From: Chitinophaga polysaccharea
Lineage (GTDB): Bacteria; Bacteroidota; Bacteroidia; Chitinophagales; Chitinophagaceae
Assembly: GCF_007829335.1 (NCBI RefSeq)
Contig: NZ_VIWO01000002.1
Coordinates: 372,001 to 436,000 of the forward strand
Direction: 5' to 3'
DNA: 64,000 nt
In this document: piece after piece, positions 30,029-39,131 of the stretch
How positions within the stretch are numbered: the first letter of the stretch is position 1
Layout: the number at the start of each line of letters is the position of its first letter
Program-made: the position numbers and the translations under genes
The notes under the pieces: generated by a model
Database searches by the model: none
What the model was told of the DNA's origin: nothing
What the model saw: the letters and a program-made list of their open reading frames with translations, nothing else

Positions 30029-30883
30029 ATGATAGTAAATAAAATTGCTGTAATAGGAGCAGGTACTATGGGCAGCCAGGTAGCACTCACATTGGCTATG
30101 CACGGCTATACCGTTGTATTGAAAGATATCAGCGGTGCTGTATTGGAAGCTGCCGCCCGGCGAATAAAAACAGATGCAAGAATGTTGAAAATGCTGGGTA
30201 AATCAGCACTTACTCCTGTAAATGATCATTATGCCGACCGGATTACGTACACCCTGGAAGAAAGCTTACTGGAAGAGGCAGACCTGGTGATCGAAAATAT
30301 CCCGGAACATTGGGAACTGAAAAAGCAACTCTATCAACGCCTGGCTGCTATCTGTCCGGCGCATACGCGATACGCCGTGAATACCAGCTGTATTGCCATT
30401 ACGGGCATTGCGGCGCTGTTGCCCGATCCGGGCAGAGTAGCCGGCTGGCATTTTATGAACCCGGTATACAGTAAAGAACTGGTAGAAGTAGTGCGCGGAT
30501 TACATACTACCGATGAACACATACAATGGACGCTGTCCTTCCTGCAATCCATCCATAAAAGGGCTGTGGTAGTGGAAGATGCCCCCGGCTTTGTTGCCAA
30601 CCGGTTATCGCACTTGCTGATGAACGAAGCCGCTTTCCTGGTACAGGAGAAAGTGGCAAGCCCTAAGGACGTGGATCTCATCTTCAGAAAGGGATACGGC
30701 CACGCGATGGGGCCCCTGGAAACGGCCGACCTGATTGGCCTCGACACGGTAGTCAACTCGCTGAACATCCTGTATGACAGTTTCCAGGACCCCAAATTCC
30801 GCTGCTGTCCGCTGCTCCATAAAATGGTACAGGGTGGACTGCTGGGCCGCAAAAGTGGAAAAGGATTTTTTGTCTATGACTAA
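30029..30883 (+). CDS. 3-hydroxyacyl-CoA dehydrogenase-like enzyme (FkbK/ZmaG type)
   Basis: A 284-residue NAD(P)-dependent dehydrogenase. The N-terminal Rossmann motif is GAGTMG near residues 11-16, and the central and C-terminal parts (FMNPV, PGFVANR, GxGxxMGPLETADLIGLD) follow the 3-hydroxybutyryl-CoA dehydrogenase pattern. Alone it could be a fatty-acid enzyme. Followed immediately by FkbH-like, ACP and acyl-CoA dehydrogenase genes, it matches the set that oxidises glyceryl-ACP towards hydroxymalonyl-ACP in zwittermicin and methoxymalonyl pathways. The role is inferred from this context. It is separated from the FkbH gene by 11 bases. Confidence 0.9.
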   Translation: MIVNKIAVIGAGTMGSQVALTLAMHGYTVVLKDISGAVLEAAARRIKTDARMLKMLGKSALTPVNDHYADRITYTLEESLLEEADLVIENIPEHWELKKQLYQRLAAICPAHTRYAVNTSCIAITGIAALLPDPGRVAGWHFMNPVYSKELVEVVRGLHTTDEHIQWTLSFLQSIHKRAVVVEDAPGFVANRLSHLLMNEAAFLVQEKVASPKDVDLIFRKGYGHAMGPLETADLIGLDTVVNSLNILYDSFQDPKFRCCPLLHKMVQGGLLGRKSGKGFFVYD

Positions 30884-30894
30884 TAGAACCTGCT

Positions 30895-31929
30895 ATGAAA
30901 GGAAAAACGATCAAATGCCTGGTATGGGATCTTGATAATACGCTTTGGAACGGCACGCTGCTTGAATCGGAAGAAGTAACCCTGAAAGACAGGATAGTAG
31001 AGGTAATCCGCGAGCTGGATGAAAAAGGTATTGTACATTCTATTGCCAGTAAAAACAGCTATGAGGATGCCATGACCCGGTTAAAGCATTTTGGTATTGA
31101 TCAATATTTCCTGTACCCGGAAATACACTGGAATGCCAAATCTGCTTCTATCGACAATATCCGCAGGCAACTCAATATCGGCATCGATGCCATTGCGTTT
31201 ATAGATGATCAGCCCTTTGAACGCGAAGAGGTGAACAGCGTGTTCCCGGAGGTATATTGCCTCGATGCAGCCGAATATGGGCAGCTGGTGCACTACGATT
31301 GCTTTAACCCTCCGCAGGTTACGGAAGATGCCCGGCGCCGCCGGAAAATGTACCAGGAAGAAATACAGCGGAAAGAGGAAGAAGAAAATTTCCAGGGCCC
31401 GTCAGAATCATTTCTCGCCGGGCTGAATATGGAACTGTATATCACGCCCGCCACAGTACATGACCTGGCCCGTGCAGAAGAATTAACGCTGCGTACCAAC
31501 CAGCTCAACGCCACCGGGAAAACGTACAGCTACACGGAATTGGAACAGATACTAACTTCCCCCGATCACCTGCTCTGGGTATGCGAATTCAAAGATAAAT
31601 ACGGTTCCTACGGTAAAATAGGACTGGTCCTGCTGCATATCTCCGAACACAACTGGCACCTCGAAATGATGCTATATTCCTGCCGGGTGATGTCCAGGGG
31701 AATCGGCACGGTGATGCTGAATTACATATTGGAACAGGCACGCTCCTGCGGTAAAACCATGACCGCCGGATTCCGCGATACAGGGCGTAACCGGATGATG
31801 TATATGGCCTTTAAAATGGGCGGATTTACAGAAACGGGACAACAGCGGGGAGATTGCTCCCTGCTGTCACACTCCCTCGAAAATATCCGCCAAAACCCCG
31901 CCTACATTAAAATTCTTACTCAATACTAA
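30895..31929 (+). CDS. FkbH-like HAD-family glyceryl transferase
   Basis: A 344-residue two-part protein. The N-terminal half is a HAD-like domain with the DxDNT motif (WDLDNTLWNG, Asp12 and Asp14), and the C-terminal half is GNAT-like (around IGLVLLHI and MSRGIGTVML). FkbH enzymes take 1,3-bisphosphoglycerate, remove phosphate and load the glyceryl group onto a dedicated ACP. That ACP gene follows directly after 11 bases. This is the most diagnostic gene of the extender-unit set. The window shows no O-methyltransferase, so the predicted product is hydroxymalonyl-ACP rather than methoxymalonyl-ACP, unless a methyltransferase lies upstream. Confidence 0.93.
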   Translation: MKGKTIKCLVWDLDNTLWNGTLLESEEVTLKDRIVEVIRELDEKGIVHSIASKNSYEDAMTRLKHFGIDQYFLYPEIHWNAKSASIDNIRRQLNIGIDAIAFIDDQPFEREEVNSVFPEVYCLDAAEYGQLVHYDCFNPPQVTEDARRRRKMYQEEIQRKEEEENFQGPSESFLAGLNMELYITPATVHDLARAEELTLRTNQLNATGKTYSYTELEQILTSPDHLLWVCEFKDKYGSYGKIGLVLLHISEHNWHLEMMLYSCRVMSRGIGTVMLNYILEQARSCGKTMTAGFRDTGRNRMMYMAFKMGGFTETGQQRGDCSLLSHSLENIRQNPAYIKILTQY

Positions 31930-31940
31930 ACGATTGCACC

Positions 31941-32201
31941 ATGGAAGTAAAAGATAAAATCAGGGCCTTTATCGTAAAGAATATGTCGGTATGGGACGAT
32001 GATATTGTACTCGCAGATACAGACAATATCTTCGAAAAGGGCTTTGTTAACTCGTTGTTTGCCATGCAGCTGCTCAATTTTGCCGAGCAGGAATTCAATA
32101 TCACTATTGATAACAGTGAGATAGATATCGCCAACTTCAGCTCTGTCAGTAATATGGAGCAACTGGTCACCCGTAAACTGCTACTGCTCCATGCCAGGTA
32201 A
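31941..32201 (+). CDS. Acyl carrier protein of the FkbH set
   Basis: An 86-residue discrete acyl carrier protein. The likely phosphopantetheine site is Ser38 in GFVNSLFAMQLL, following the acidic helix-1/loop region (DNIFEKG). It lies between the FkbH-like and acyl-CoA dehydrogenase genes and overlaps the start of the latter by 11 bases, which points to translational coupling. It is expected to carry the glyceryl and then hydroxymalonyl group. Activation by the Sfp-type transferase encoded about 3 kb downstream is likely. Confidence 0.9.
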   Translation: MEVKDKIRAFIVKNMSVWDDDIVLADTDNIFEKGFVNSLFAMQLLNFAEQEFNITIDNSEIDIANFSSVSNMEQLVTRKLLLLHAR

Positions 32202-33330
32202 CGTTACCCTTACGCTGGAAGCGGAAGTAGCCCGCTTTGCTGCAGAAGAGATCCGGCCTTTCGCTACCCACTTCGAAGAAACATCCGGTATTCCCCGGCG
32301 CCTCATTACACGCATGGGGGAAATAGGATTACTGGGTGCTGTGTTGCCACCGGCATACGGCGGCCTGGGACTGGACTGCCTGGCCTATGGCCAGGTGACA
32401 GAGCTGATAGGAAAAGCCTGTTGCGCTAGCCGGTCGGTGCTCACCGTACATACTTCGCTGGTAGGCGAAACCATTTTGCGTTTTGGCACAGAAGAGCAGA
32501 AGGCCCATTGGTTGCCCCTGATCGCCTCCGGCGAGAAAATAGGCGCCTTTGCACTTACGGAACCAGAGCATGGCAGCGATGCTGCAGGCATTCAAACCAG
32601 CTACCGCAAATCGGGCAGCGACTACCTGATCCGGGGAAAAAAGAAATGGATATCATTAGGTGGTATCGCCGATTTCTTTATCGTACTGGCTACCTGTAAC
32701 GGCCGTATCACCGCCTTTATTACAGAACGGGATCACACGGTAACCACCGTGCCCATGACCGGATTGTTGGGCAACAGGGGCGGCCATGTGGCAGAAATAA
32801 CCTTTACGGATACACGGGTTACACCGGAACATATTTTAGGCAAGGAAGGAAATGGGTTTACACATATTGTAAATGCAGCCATGGATTATGGCCGCTATAG
32901 CATTGCCTGGGCGGGACAAGCCATCGCACAGGAAGCATTGGATAATATGGTCAGCTATGCCAGAACCCGGTCCCAGTTTGGTCTGAAGCTTGGCCAGCTG
33001 GGAGCTGTTCAGCAATTGATTGCCGCAGCTACCGTAAAAGTACATGCCGGCAGAACCCTTTGTGGAAAGGCCGGTTTGGCACGTCAGCAACGGGATCCGG
33101 ATGCTGCGATGGAAACCATCATCGCCAAATATTATACCTCCAAAACCGCCATGGAAATTGCTACCGATGCTGTGCAAGTGTTTGGTGGCAACGGCTGCTA
33201 TAATGTGTATCCCGTAGAAAGACTCTTCAGGGAAGCCAAAATCCTTGAAATCATTGAAGGCACCTCACAGGTAATGGAAGGAATTATCGCCGGATTTGCA
33301 TTGAAAAAATATTACATACCATCCACATGA
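32191..33330 (+). CDS. Acyl-CoA dehydrogenase-like flavoenzyme (FkbI/ZmaE type)
   Basis: A 379-residue flavin dehydrogenase with family segments FALTEPEHGSDA (substrate/FAD region), GGIADFFIV, and the C-terminal QVFGGNGCYNVYPVERLFREAK ending in EGTSQVMEGIIA. In FkbH-type sets this protein oxidises the carrier-bound three-carbon unit together with the 3-hydroxyacyl-CoA dehydrogenase-like protein. The start ATG at 32191 lies inside the last codons of the ACP gene, and the stop overlaps the exporter start as ATGA, so three genes are tightly coupled. The function is inferred from the neighbourhood; the fold is clear. Confidence 0.92.
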   Translation: MPGNVTLTLEAEVARFAAEEIRPFATHFEETSGIPRRLITRMGEIGLLGAVLPPAYGGLGLDCLAYGQVTELIGKACCASRSVLTVHTSLVGETILRFGTEEQKAHWLPLIASGEKIGAFALTEPEHGSDAAGIQTSYRKSGSDYLIRGKKKWISLGGIADFFIVLATCNGRITAFITERDHTVTTVPMTGLLGNRGGHVAEITFTDTRVTPEHILGKEGNGFTHIVNAAMDYGRYSIAWAGQAIAQEALDNMVSYARTRSQFGLKLGQLGAVQQLIAAATVKVHAGRTLCGKAGLARQQRDPDAAMETIIAKYYTSKTAMEIATDAVQVFGGNGCYNVYPVERLFREAKILEIIEGTSQVMEGIIAGFALKKYYIPST

Positions 33331-35255
33331 ATAAAGCATCATTGATCTTGACAGGCATCACCATTTTCCTGACCACGGCAGCCGTGGCCTACCTGGGGTT
33401 TATTGTGGCAGGAGTGATCCGGCAACAACGCAGCTTCAAAAACTTTCGCTGGCCAGGTACTTTCCTGGCAGGACTGCTTTTTCTGCTGCCCCTGCTGGTA
33501 GGCATTTACCTGCTACCACAGGTGATGACCCCCATGGTACCTAATGAAGCGACTGTTCCACTTGAGTTGTGGGCAGCCGGCTCATTGATATTCAGCTACC
33601 TGGTATTTTTTATTGGACACTTTTTCCCTCATCGCAATAAATACTATAACCCCGGCGCCAAACTGGTTTTTATCAGCCTGCTGCCCAGCATGGCCAATGC
33701 CGGCATTATCTTCATTATCACTACCTACCTCAATAGCAATGGTGATAAACTTTATTACCTCGTATTTTATTTTATCCTGTGTGTGTACCTGTACGTTGCT
33801 ACCAACAAAATCATTAAGGAACAGGTGCTGGATATCTCCAAAACCGTGATCCTCGATCTCAATAAACTTATCATCAGCAAAGTATTCAATACGTCTTTCC
33901 GTGATTTTGAAAAAATACGGAAGGGCAGCCTGTTCGCCGTATTGAACGAAGACATTGAACGGATCACCGTTTTTTGTAACAACGCGGTGAACCTGTATAC
34001 TGCGGGAATTACCGTCATACTGGTACTCATCTACCTGCTTACTATTAATCCCTGGGCAGTATTACTGCTCTTTGTAGTATTGGCGGTTATTCTGTCTATC
34101 CACTACAGCATGGGCATTAAAACAGCGAAACATTTTCACCGGGCATCTGAACTCAGGGAAGTATATATGGACCAGCTGCTCGGCCTCTCCAATGGATTCC
34201 GCGAGCTGATCATGCACCAGGTCAAAAGGCGGGATTACCGGCAGGAACTGGATGCCAGCTGCACTAACTATAATGAGGTGATCCATCAGGCATATAAAAA
34301 ATATATCAACCGCACCATGGTGTCGGATATGGCTTTTATTCTCAGCATCGGCATCTCTTGTTTCCTGCTGCCGGCTATCTTTCATCTCGATATGAAGGTG
34401 GTAACAGCTTATATCATGGGCGCCCTTTTCTTATGGGGGCCACTGAATATGATTGTTAAGTCAGTGCCTGAAGTAGTAGGTATCAAGGTAGCCTGGAAAA
34501 GAATACAACAATTCATGGGCGCCAATAGCATCAACAGCGAAGAAGCCATTCGGCAGTTGATAGAACAGGATAGCTTTGTCATCGAAAAATACAGCAACCG
34601 GGAGGTGGATAGCATTACGGCAGAAGAAGTATTGTTTGAATATAGCAGCGAACAGGCGCCGGACGAAAAATATTTTGTAGGCCCGCTTAATTTTGAAGCC
34701 CGGAAAGGCGAAATTACGTTCGTAGTTGGCGGCAATGGCAGCGGCAAAACAACGCTCGCCAAATTGTTAGCTGGCCTGTATGTGCCAGGCAGGGGGAAAG
34801 TGAAAATTAATGATAAGGTGGTTCCGGGCCGGGAGCTGGGAGAATATTTCTCTGTAATATTCAGTGATTTCTATTTATTCAGGAAAGTATATACCGAAAC
34901 AGGTGTCAGCAAAAAAAATACAGAAGCGCTGATTAGTCTTTTCCGGCTCAATGGCAAGGTAACGGTAGATAATAATACTTTCAGCACCCTCAATTTATCC
35001 CGCGGTCAAACCAAACGCCTGGCACTCCTGCAATGCTGGCTGGAAAACCGTCCCATCTTCCTCTTTGATGAATGTGCGGCCGACCAGGATCCTGAATTCA
35101 AGGAATTCTTTTACCTCGAACTGCTGCCAAGAATGAAGCAGCAACAGAAAATCGTGATCGTGATTACACACGATGACCGGTATTTCAATGTGGCAGACAG
35201 CATCTTCAAAATGGAGATGGGACAGCTGGTATGCCTGAATGATAAAGTAATGTAA
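33327..35255 (+). CDS. Cyclic-peptide-type ABC exporter (membrane and ATPase fused)
   Basis: A 642-residue inner-membrane exporter. The first ~400 residues contain several hydrophobic segments, including extra N-terminal ones (about 5-30, 45-65, 75-95, 105-130, 140-160) before the usual ABC transmembrane block. The ATPase domain has Walker A GGNGSGKTT (468-476), signature LSRGQ (557-561) and Walker B IFLFDE with Asp581-Glu582. The layout is that of the SyrD/PvdE/cyclic peptide exporter family, which moves non-ribosomal peptides or their precursors out of the cytoplasm. Its start overlaps the preceding stop by four bases. It is the only exporter in the visible cluster, so it probably carries the peptide product. 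Confidence 0.92.
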   Translation: MNKASLILTGITIFLTTAAVAYLGFIVAGVIRQQRSFKNFRWPGTFLAGLLFLLPLLVGIYLLPQVMTPMVPNEATVPLELWAAGSLIFSYLVFFIGHFFPHRNKYYNPGAKLVFISLLPSMANAGIIFIITTYLNSNGDKLYYLVFYFILCVYLYVATNKIIKEQVLDISKTVILDLNKLIISKVFNTSFRDFEKIRKGSLFAVLNEDIERITVFCNNAVNLYTAGITVILVLIYLLTINPWAVLLLFVVLAVILSIHYSMGIKTAKHFHRASELREVYMDQLLGLSNGFRELIMHQVKRRDYRQELDASCTNYNEVIHQAYKKYINRTMVSDMAFILSIGISCFLLPAIFHLDMKVVTAYIMGALFLWGPLNMIVKSVPEVVGIKVAWKRIQQFMGANSINSEEAIRQLIEQDSFVIEKYSNREVDSITAEEVLFEYSSEQAPDEKYFVGPLNFEARKGEITFVVGGNGSGKTTLAKLLAGLYVPGRGKVKINDKVVPGRELGEYFSVIFSDFYLFRKVYTETGVSKKNTEALISLFRLNGKVTVDNNTFSTLNLSRGQTKRLALLQCWLENRPIFLFDECAADQDPEFKEFFYLELLPRMKQQQKIVIVITHDDRYFNVADSIFKMEMGQLVCLNDKVM

Positions 35256-35258
35256 CGC

Positions 35259-35927
35259 ATGCTATCTGTCAGCTACCTGTATTTCGACCGCCAGACGCCA
35301 ATGCCGGCAGACCTTTTCAGCAAAGGAATGTCGTTGTTGCCGGCAGGCGAGCAGGAAAAGATAGGGAAGTTTCATCGCTGGCAGGATGCCCAGGCAGGTA
35401 TGCTGGGGAAAATCCTGTTGCGCCGGGAGCTAATGAAAATTTACCCTGCGGCAACGGATATACTGGCGCAGTTAACGTATAGCCGTTTCCGAAAGCCTTT
35501 CTTAGAAAATGTTCCGGTCGATTTTAACATCTCCCATTCCGGAAACATAGTGATATGCGCTGTGAGTACCAATGGGCGTATAGGCGTAGACGTAGAAGTA
35601 GTGCAGCCGGTGGAGTTATCGTACCTGGCGCCCCAGATGCAGGAAACGGAATGGCAGGAAATACAGGCGGCTCCCGACATATACCGGTCTTTTTTTTATC
35701 ACTGGACCCGTAAAGAAGCCCTGCTAAAGGCCAACGGTAAAGGATTGCATTTACCGATGAATGCTATTGGTGTTCATAACAACAGTGCCATCATAGAAGA
35801 GGAAAAATGGTACCTGTCGGAATTGAACCTGGGCAACGAGGTCGTTTGCCACCTGGCCACCGCTTGCCCGGTGCCTGAAAACGAAATACAGGTACAGGAG
35901 ATATTTTTCGATGTATTAACCGCTTAA
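35259..35927 (+). CDS. 4'-phosphopantetheinyl transferase, Sfp type
   Basis: A 222-residue transferase with the two family signatures: GVDVE at 109-113 (Mg-binding Asp111 and Glu113) and WxxKEAxxK at 149-157. The FNISHS segment upstream is also typical. It transfers the phosphopantetheine arm of CoA to carrier domains, here the NRPS T domains, the discrete ACP and the carrier domain fused to the acyl-AMP ligase. It lies three bases after the exporter stop and 12 bases before the ligase gene, so it is part of the operon. Confidence 0.93.
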   Translation: MLSVSYLYFDRQTPMPADLFSKGMSLLPAGEQEKIGKFHRWQDAQAGMLGKILLRRELMKIYPAATDILAQLTYSRFRKPFLENVPVDFNISHSGNIVICAVSTNGRIGVDVEVVQPVELSYLAPQMQETEWQEIQAAPDIYRSFFYHWTRKEALLKANGKGLHLPMNAIGVHNNSAIIEEEKWYLSELNLGNEVVCHLATACPVPENEIQVQEIFFDVLTA

Positions 35928-35939
35928 GCTACACTATTC

Positions 35940-37952
35940 GTGAAAAATCTTATCGACATGCTCATGGCTGCCGCCGCAACAGACCGGCAGCTCACCCTGA
36001 TAGCCGGCAAAGGAGAAGAGGAACAGCTTTCCTACCGCCAATTATACCAGGATGCCCGCTGCCTCTTATGGCGTTTGCAACAGGCCGGCTTGCAACCTGG
36101 TAATGAGTTGATGCTGCAGTTTCAGTCAGATATTTACTTTATAAAGATCTTCTGGGCTTGTGTAATAGGCGGCATCATCCCGGTGCCCGTTACCTTCGGC
36201 GTGGGAGAAACGGTGGCGATGAAGATTGCCAACATCTGGAAGTCGCTCTCACATCCTTACCTGGCCACCGATTTTTCGGATTACGCCGCCCGCATGGAGC
36301 AAGTGGCGGCCGGTCACCTGGTAAAAGAGCGGATACTGGTGTTGAAGCCAACAGACATTTCCGGACCAACAGCCGCACCGGTGTCTGTACCGCCGGAACA
36401 AATTGCGTTCTTACAGTTCTCTTCCGGTTCTACCGGTGTTCCCAAGGGCGTCATGAACACCCATGAAGGCATCCTGCAAAACCTGGTGGATATGGCCCGT
36501 TGCTTCGGACTCAGGAAGGAAGACCGCTTTATGGGATGGATGCCGCTGACCCACGACATGGGAATGCTCTTTTTCCACATGCTGCCGCTTTACCTGCATG
36601 CATCACACTACCTGATTCCGCCTATACTTTTCCTTACCTATCCTGCGCTCTGGGTGGAAAGCATGGCCAGGCACCGGGTAACCGTTAGTGGCTCCCCTAA
36701 CTTCGGCTATAGATATGTAGCGGAAACGGAGCTGCCGGCGGGGCTTTCTCCCGATGCCCTGCAAAGTGTGCGGATATTGCTGAATAGCGCAGAACCCATT
36801 TCTATAGAAGTTTGTCAGCGCTTTCAGGCAACGCTCGCGCCGGCAGGATTACCTCCTCATGTAATACGACCAGCCTATGGATTGGCAGAGGCTACCCTGG
36901 GGGTAGCTGCACAGGCTTCACAAGGGCCTATACAAGTGCACCGGCTGTTGAGGGACCAGCTTAATATAGGCGACACCGTAGTATATGCCACCGACAATGA
37001 TGCGCAGTCCGTATCATTCGTAGACCTGGGCGCCTGCGCTACTACAACGGCGGTAAGCATCATGAACACGGAAGGCGCTGTACTTCCCGATAATACCGTT
37101 GGATTGATAAAAATAAAAGGTGTGGCAGTAACCGGCGGATACTATAACCTGCCTGAAAGCCGCCACCAGATAGCGCAGGAAGATGGCTGGCTCAATACCG
37201 GCGATCTGGGCTTTATGCAGGAAGGCAGACTGACTATCACCGGCCGTCATAAGGAAATGATTATTATACAGGGACAGAATTTCTATCCCAACGACCTCGA
37301 TATGGTGGCGGCAGAACTGGAATGGACGAAAGACCGCGCAGCAGTGGCCTGCGGCATTCACAACAATGTATTACATACCGATGAAGTCTTTTTCTTCGTG
37401 GCCTACGAAGGAAAAATGCAGCCTTTTATTGCATTGATGAACTCACTGAGGCGCCACATCAGTACCAGGACAGGAGTGAAGGTAAGCCGGGTGATACCGG
37501 TAAAACAAATTCCGAAAACAACCAGCGGCAAAGTACAGCGGTTCAAGCTCCGGGAAGACTACCTGGCGGGCTTATACCAGGAATCGCTGACCAGGCTGGC
37601 CGAAGCGCTCAGCGACCTGGAACCCGCCGGTGAAGGAGTGCCGGCTACAGCAATAGAACAAACACTCGCTAAAGTATGCGCAAAAGCATTGCAGCTGGAA
37701 GGAACGCTGAATATAAAAGACAATTTCTTCGATCTGGGCTGTACATCGCTCACAATAAAAACAATCAGGGGCATGTTGGAAATGGATTGCAATATCGTGC
37801 TGGATGAAACAGTATTTTATCGTTACCCCAATGTGAAAGCGCTGGGCCGCTATATCCGCGAGGGACAAGCCGGGGCAGCAGACGACAAAAAAATGGACAG
37901 GAAAGCGATCCTGGAGGAAGCCAGGCAAAGAATGAAAATAAAGCGGCAATAG
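35940..37952 (+). CDS. Fatty acyl-AMP ligase fused to an acyl carrier domain
   Basis: A 670-residue protein starting at GTG. The ligase part has the ATP loop FSSGSTGVPKG (160-170), FAAL-like segments (WMPLTHDMGM, SGSPNFGYR, ATLGV) and the late catalytic lysine Lys531 (TTSGKVQR). A carrier domain follows with Ser603 in GCTSL, then a basic C-terminal helix rich in Lys, Arg and Glu that may serve for docking. FAALs activate fatty acids as adenylates and pass them directly to a carrier, without CoA. In NRPS clusters this usually loads the acyl starter, so a lipopeptide or acylated precursor is the likely consequence. It is the last gene of the + strand operon; a convergent regulator ends seven bases away. 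Confidence 0.91.
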   Translation: MKNLIDMLMAAAATDRQLTLIAGKGEEEQLSYRQLYQDARCLLWRLQQAGLQPGNELMLQFQSDIYFIKIFWACVIGGIIPVPVTFGVGETVAMKIANIWKSLSHPYLATDFSDYAARMEQVAAGHLVKERILVLKPTDISGPTAAPVSVPPEQIAFLQFSSGSTGVPKGVMNTHEGILQNLVDMARCFGLRKEDRFMGWMPLTHDMGMLFFHMLPLYLHASHYLIPPILFLTYPALWVESMARHRVTVSGSPNFGYRYVAETELPAGLSPDALQSVRILLNSAEPISIEVCQRFQATLAPAGLPPHVIRPAYGLAEATLGVAAQASQGPIQVHRLLRDQLNIGDTVVYATDNDAQSVSFVDLGACATTTAVSIMNTEGAVLPDNTVGLIKIKGVAVTGGYYNLPESRHQIAQEDGWLNTGDLGFMQEGRLTITGRHKEMIIIQGQNFYPNDLDMVAAELEWTKDRAAVACGIHNNVLHTDEVFFFVAYEGKMQPFIALMNSLRRHISTRTGVKVSRVIPVKQIPKTTSGKVQRFKLREDYLAGLYQESLTRLAEALSDLEPAGEGVPATAIEQTLAKVCAKALQLEGTLNIKDNFFDLGCTSLTIKTIRGMLEMDCNIVLDETVFYRYPNVKALGRYIREGQAGAADDKKMDRKAILEEARQRMKIKRQ

Positions 37953-37958
37953 GAATGA

Positions 37959-38681
37959 TCAGATAATACTGTTTTTGAGGGCATACTTAATCAGGCCGAT
38001 CGTATTTTTGGCGCCTGTCATCTCTTTCAGCTGTTGCTTTATCTTTTCCACCGCACTGATACTGACAAATATCTCCGCCGCGATTTCCTGGGTGCTTTTT
38101 TCCTGCCACAGTAAGTGGAGCACCTTTTCCTGGTTGGGAGTAAGGGGAGGGGTTTTACCCGTTTCCGGGCCATGATGGGCTATTTGGGCCGCACGCCAGT
38201 AAAGTGCATCTGCTACGAGTTTGTTGTGGTACAGCCCACGAACAGCCACCTGGCTGATCGCCTCAAGCAATTCGGTGCTGTCGGTATTTTTGGTGAAAAA
38301 ACCACATACGCCCAGGTCGAGCAGAGAATTGATGACTTCGGGGGTAAAGTGTTGCGACATCGCCAGTACGCGGATAAAAGGATATTGCTGATGTATAGTG
38401 CGTAAACAGGCTTTCTTTTCTTTATCGGGTTTGGACCAGTGAAAGAGAATTACATTCATTTGTTTGCCCTTATATAGCTGCTCCATTAGCTCGTGTTCGG
38501 TTTCCATTTCTATCAGTTCCCGTATGTGATGATGCTTCGAAAATAAGCTGGCAAGAGCGTTCCGGATAATTTTGTGCTCATCTACAATACATAAAAGGAT
38601 GTCACCTGGAGCTGTTTGCATGGCGTTATCATTTACGTCAATGGATTGGATTGGGCGTTCAGCTATCATATTAATTAACAA
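37959..38681 (-). CDS. LuxR/NarL-type regulator with degenerate receiver domain
   Basis: A 240-residue protein with an N-terminal receiver-like domain and a C-terminal LuxR helix-turn-helix (LTPNQEKVLHLLWQEKSTQEIA and the following helix). The receiver keeps the acidic pair Asp34-Glu35 and the Lys of GFFTKNT, but the position of the phospho-acceptor aspartate is His81 (ILFHWSKP). Normal phosphorylation therefore seems impossible. Another ATG at codon 5 could be used. It is transcribed towards the biosynthetic operon's end, and its promoter region faces the CmlA-like gene. It may regulate the cluster, but this rests on position only. No partner kinase is adjacent. Confidence 0.85.
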   Translation of the reverse strand: MLINMIAERPIQSIDVNDNAMQTAPGDILLCIVDEHKIIRNALASLFSKHHHIRELIEMETEHELMEQLYKGKQMNVILFHWSKPDKEKKACLRTIHQQYPFIRVLAMSQHFTPEVINSLLDLGVCGFFTKNTDSTELLEAISQVAVRGLYHNKLVADALYWRAAQIAHHGPETGKTPPLTPNQEKVLHLLWQEKSTQEIAAEIFVSISAVEKIKQQLKEMTGAKNTIGLIKYALKNSII

Positions 38682-39131
38682 ATGCCCGCCGGGTGGTTAA
38701 TCCGACAGATGTAAAAGGGTATCACATTATTTTTGAAAACATCATAACATCTGACTACTATCGTTTAATGCTGTAAGGGCAGTGAATTTCGCCTATTATT
38801 TTGGTCTGGCATAGACAGGGATCACGTGATGCTTGAATCTCCTGGATGACAGTTGTTAACACACATAACTGAATTATAGGGTAGTATCTCTCCGATTTAG
38901 AAATATAAACAGCAATCAAGTCACGGATAGTCTTTTATGGGATAACCATAACGATGATTTTTTAAGGGAAAAAATAATTTCTGTTTCGCATACGGTAGCA
39001 TTAAGCTATTGTATAATGCAATATAAGGATAGTTGAATAAAAAATCAAACACATATTCGATGCTGCTAGCAGAGAAATTTTTACCCGCCCACCGAAAATA
39101 AAATATCCTTCTATACAAAAACACCTGAAGT
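38682..39131. promoter_or_regulatory. Intergenic region between divergent regulator and hydroxylase genes
   Basis: These 450 bases have no convincing gene. They must hold the promoters of the leftward regulator and the rightward CmlA-like gene. A short perfect palindrome ATCACGTGAT lies at 38821-38830 and could be a protein-binding site. I found no clean TTTG/TAnnTTTG pair in either direction. Confidence 0.5.

Noticed and set aside
2-37952. Naming the product as a known Chitinophaga lipopeptide such as a chitinopeptin
   Set aside because: The visible modules are too few, the 5' part is missing, and I cannot match the codes to a known structure.
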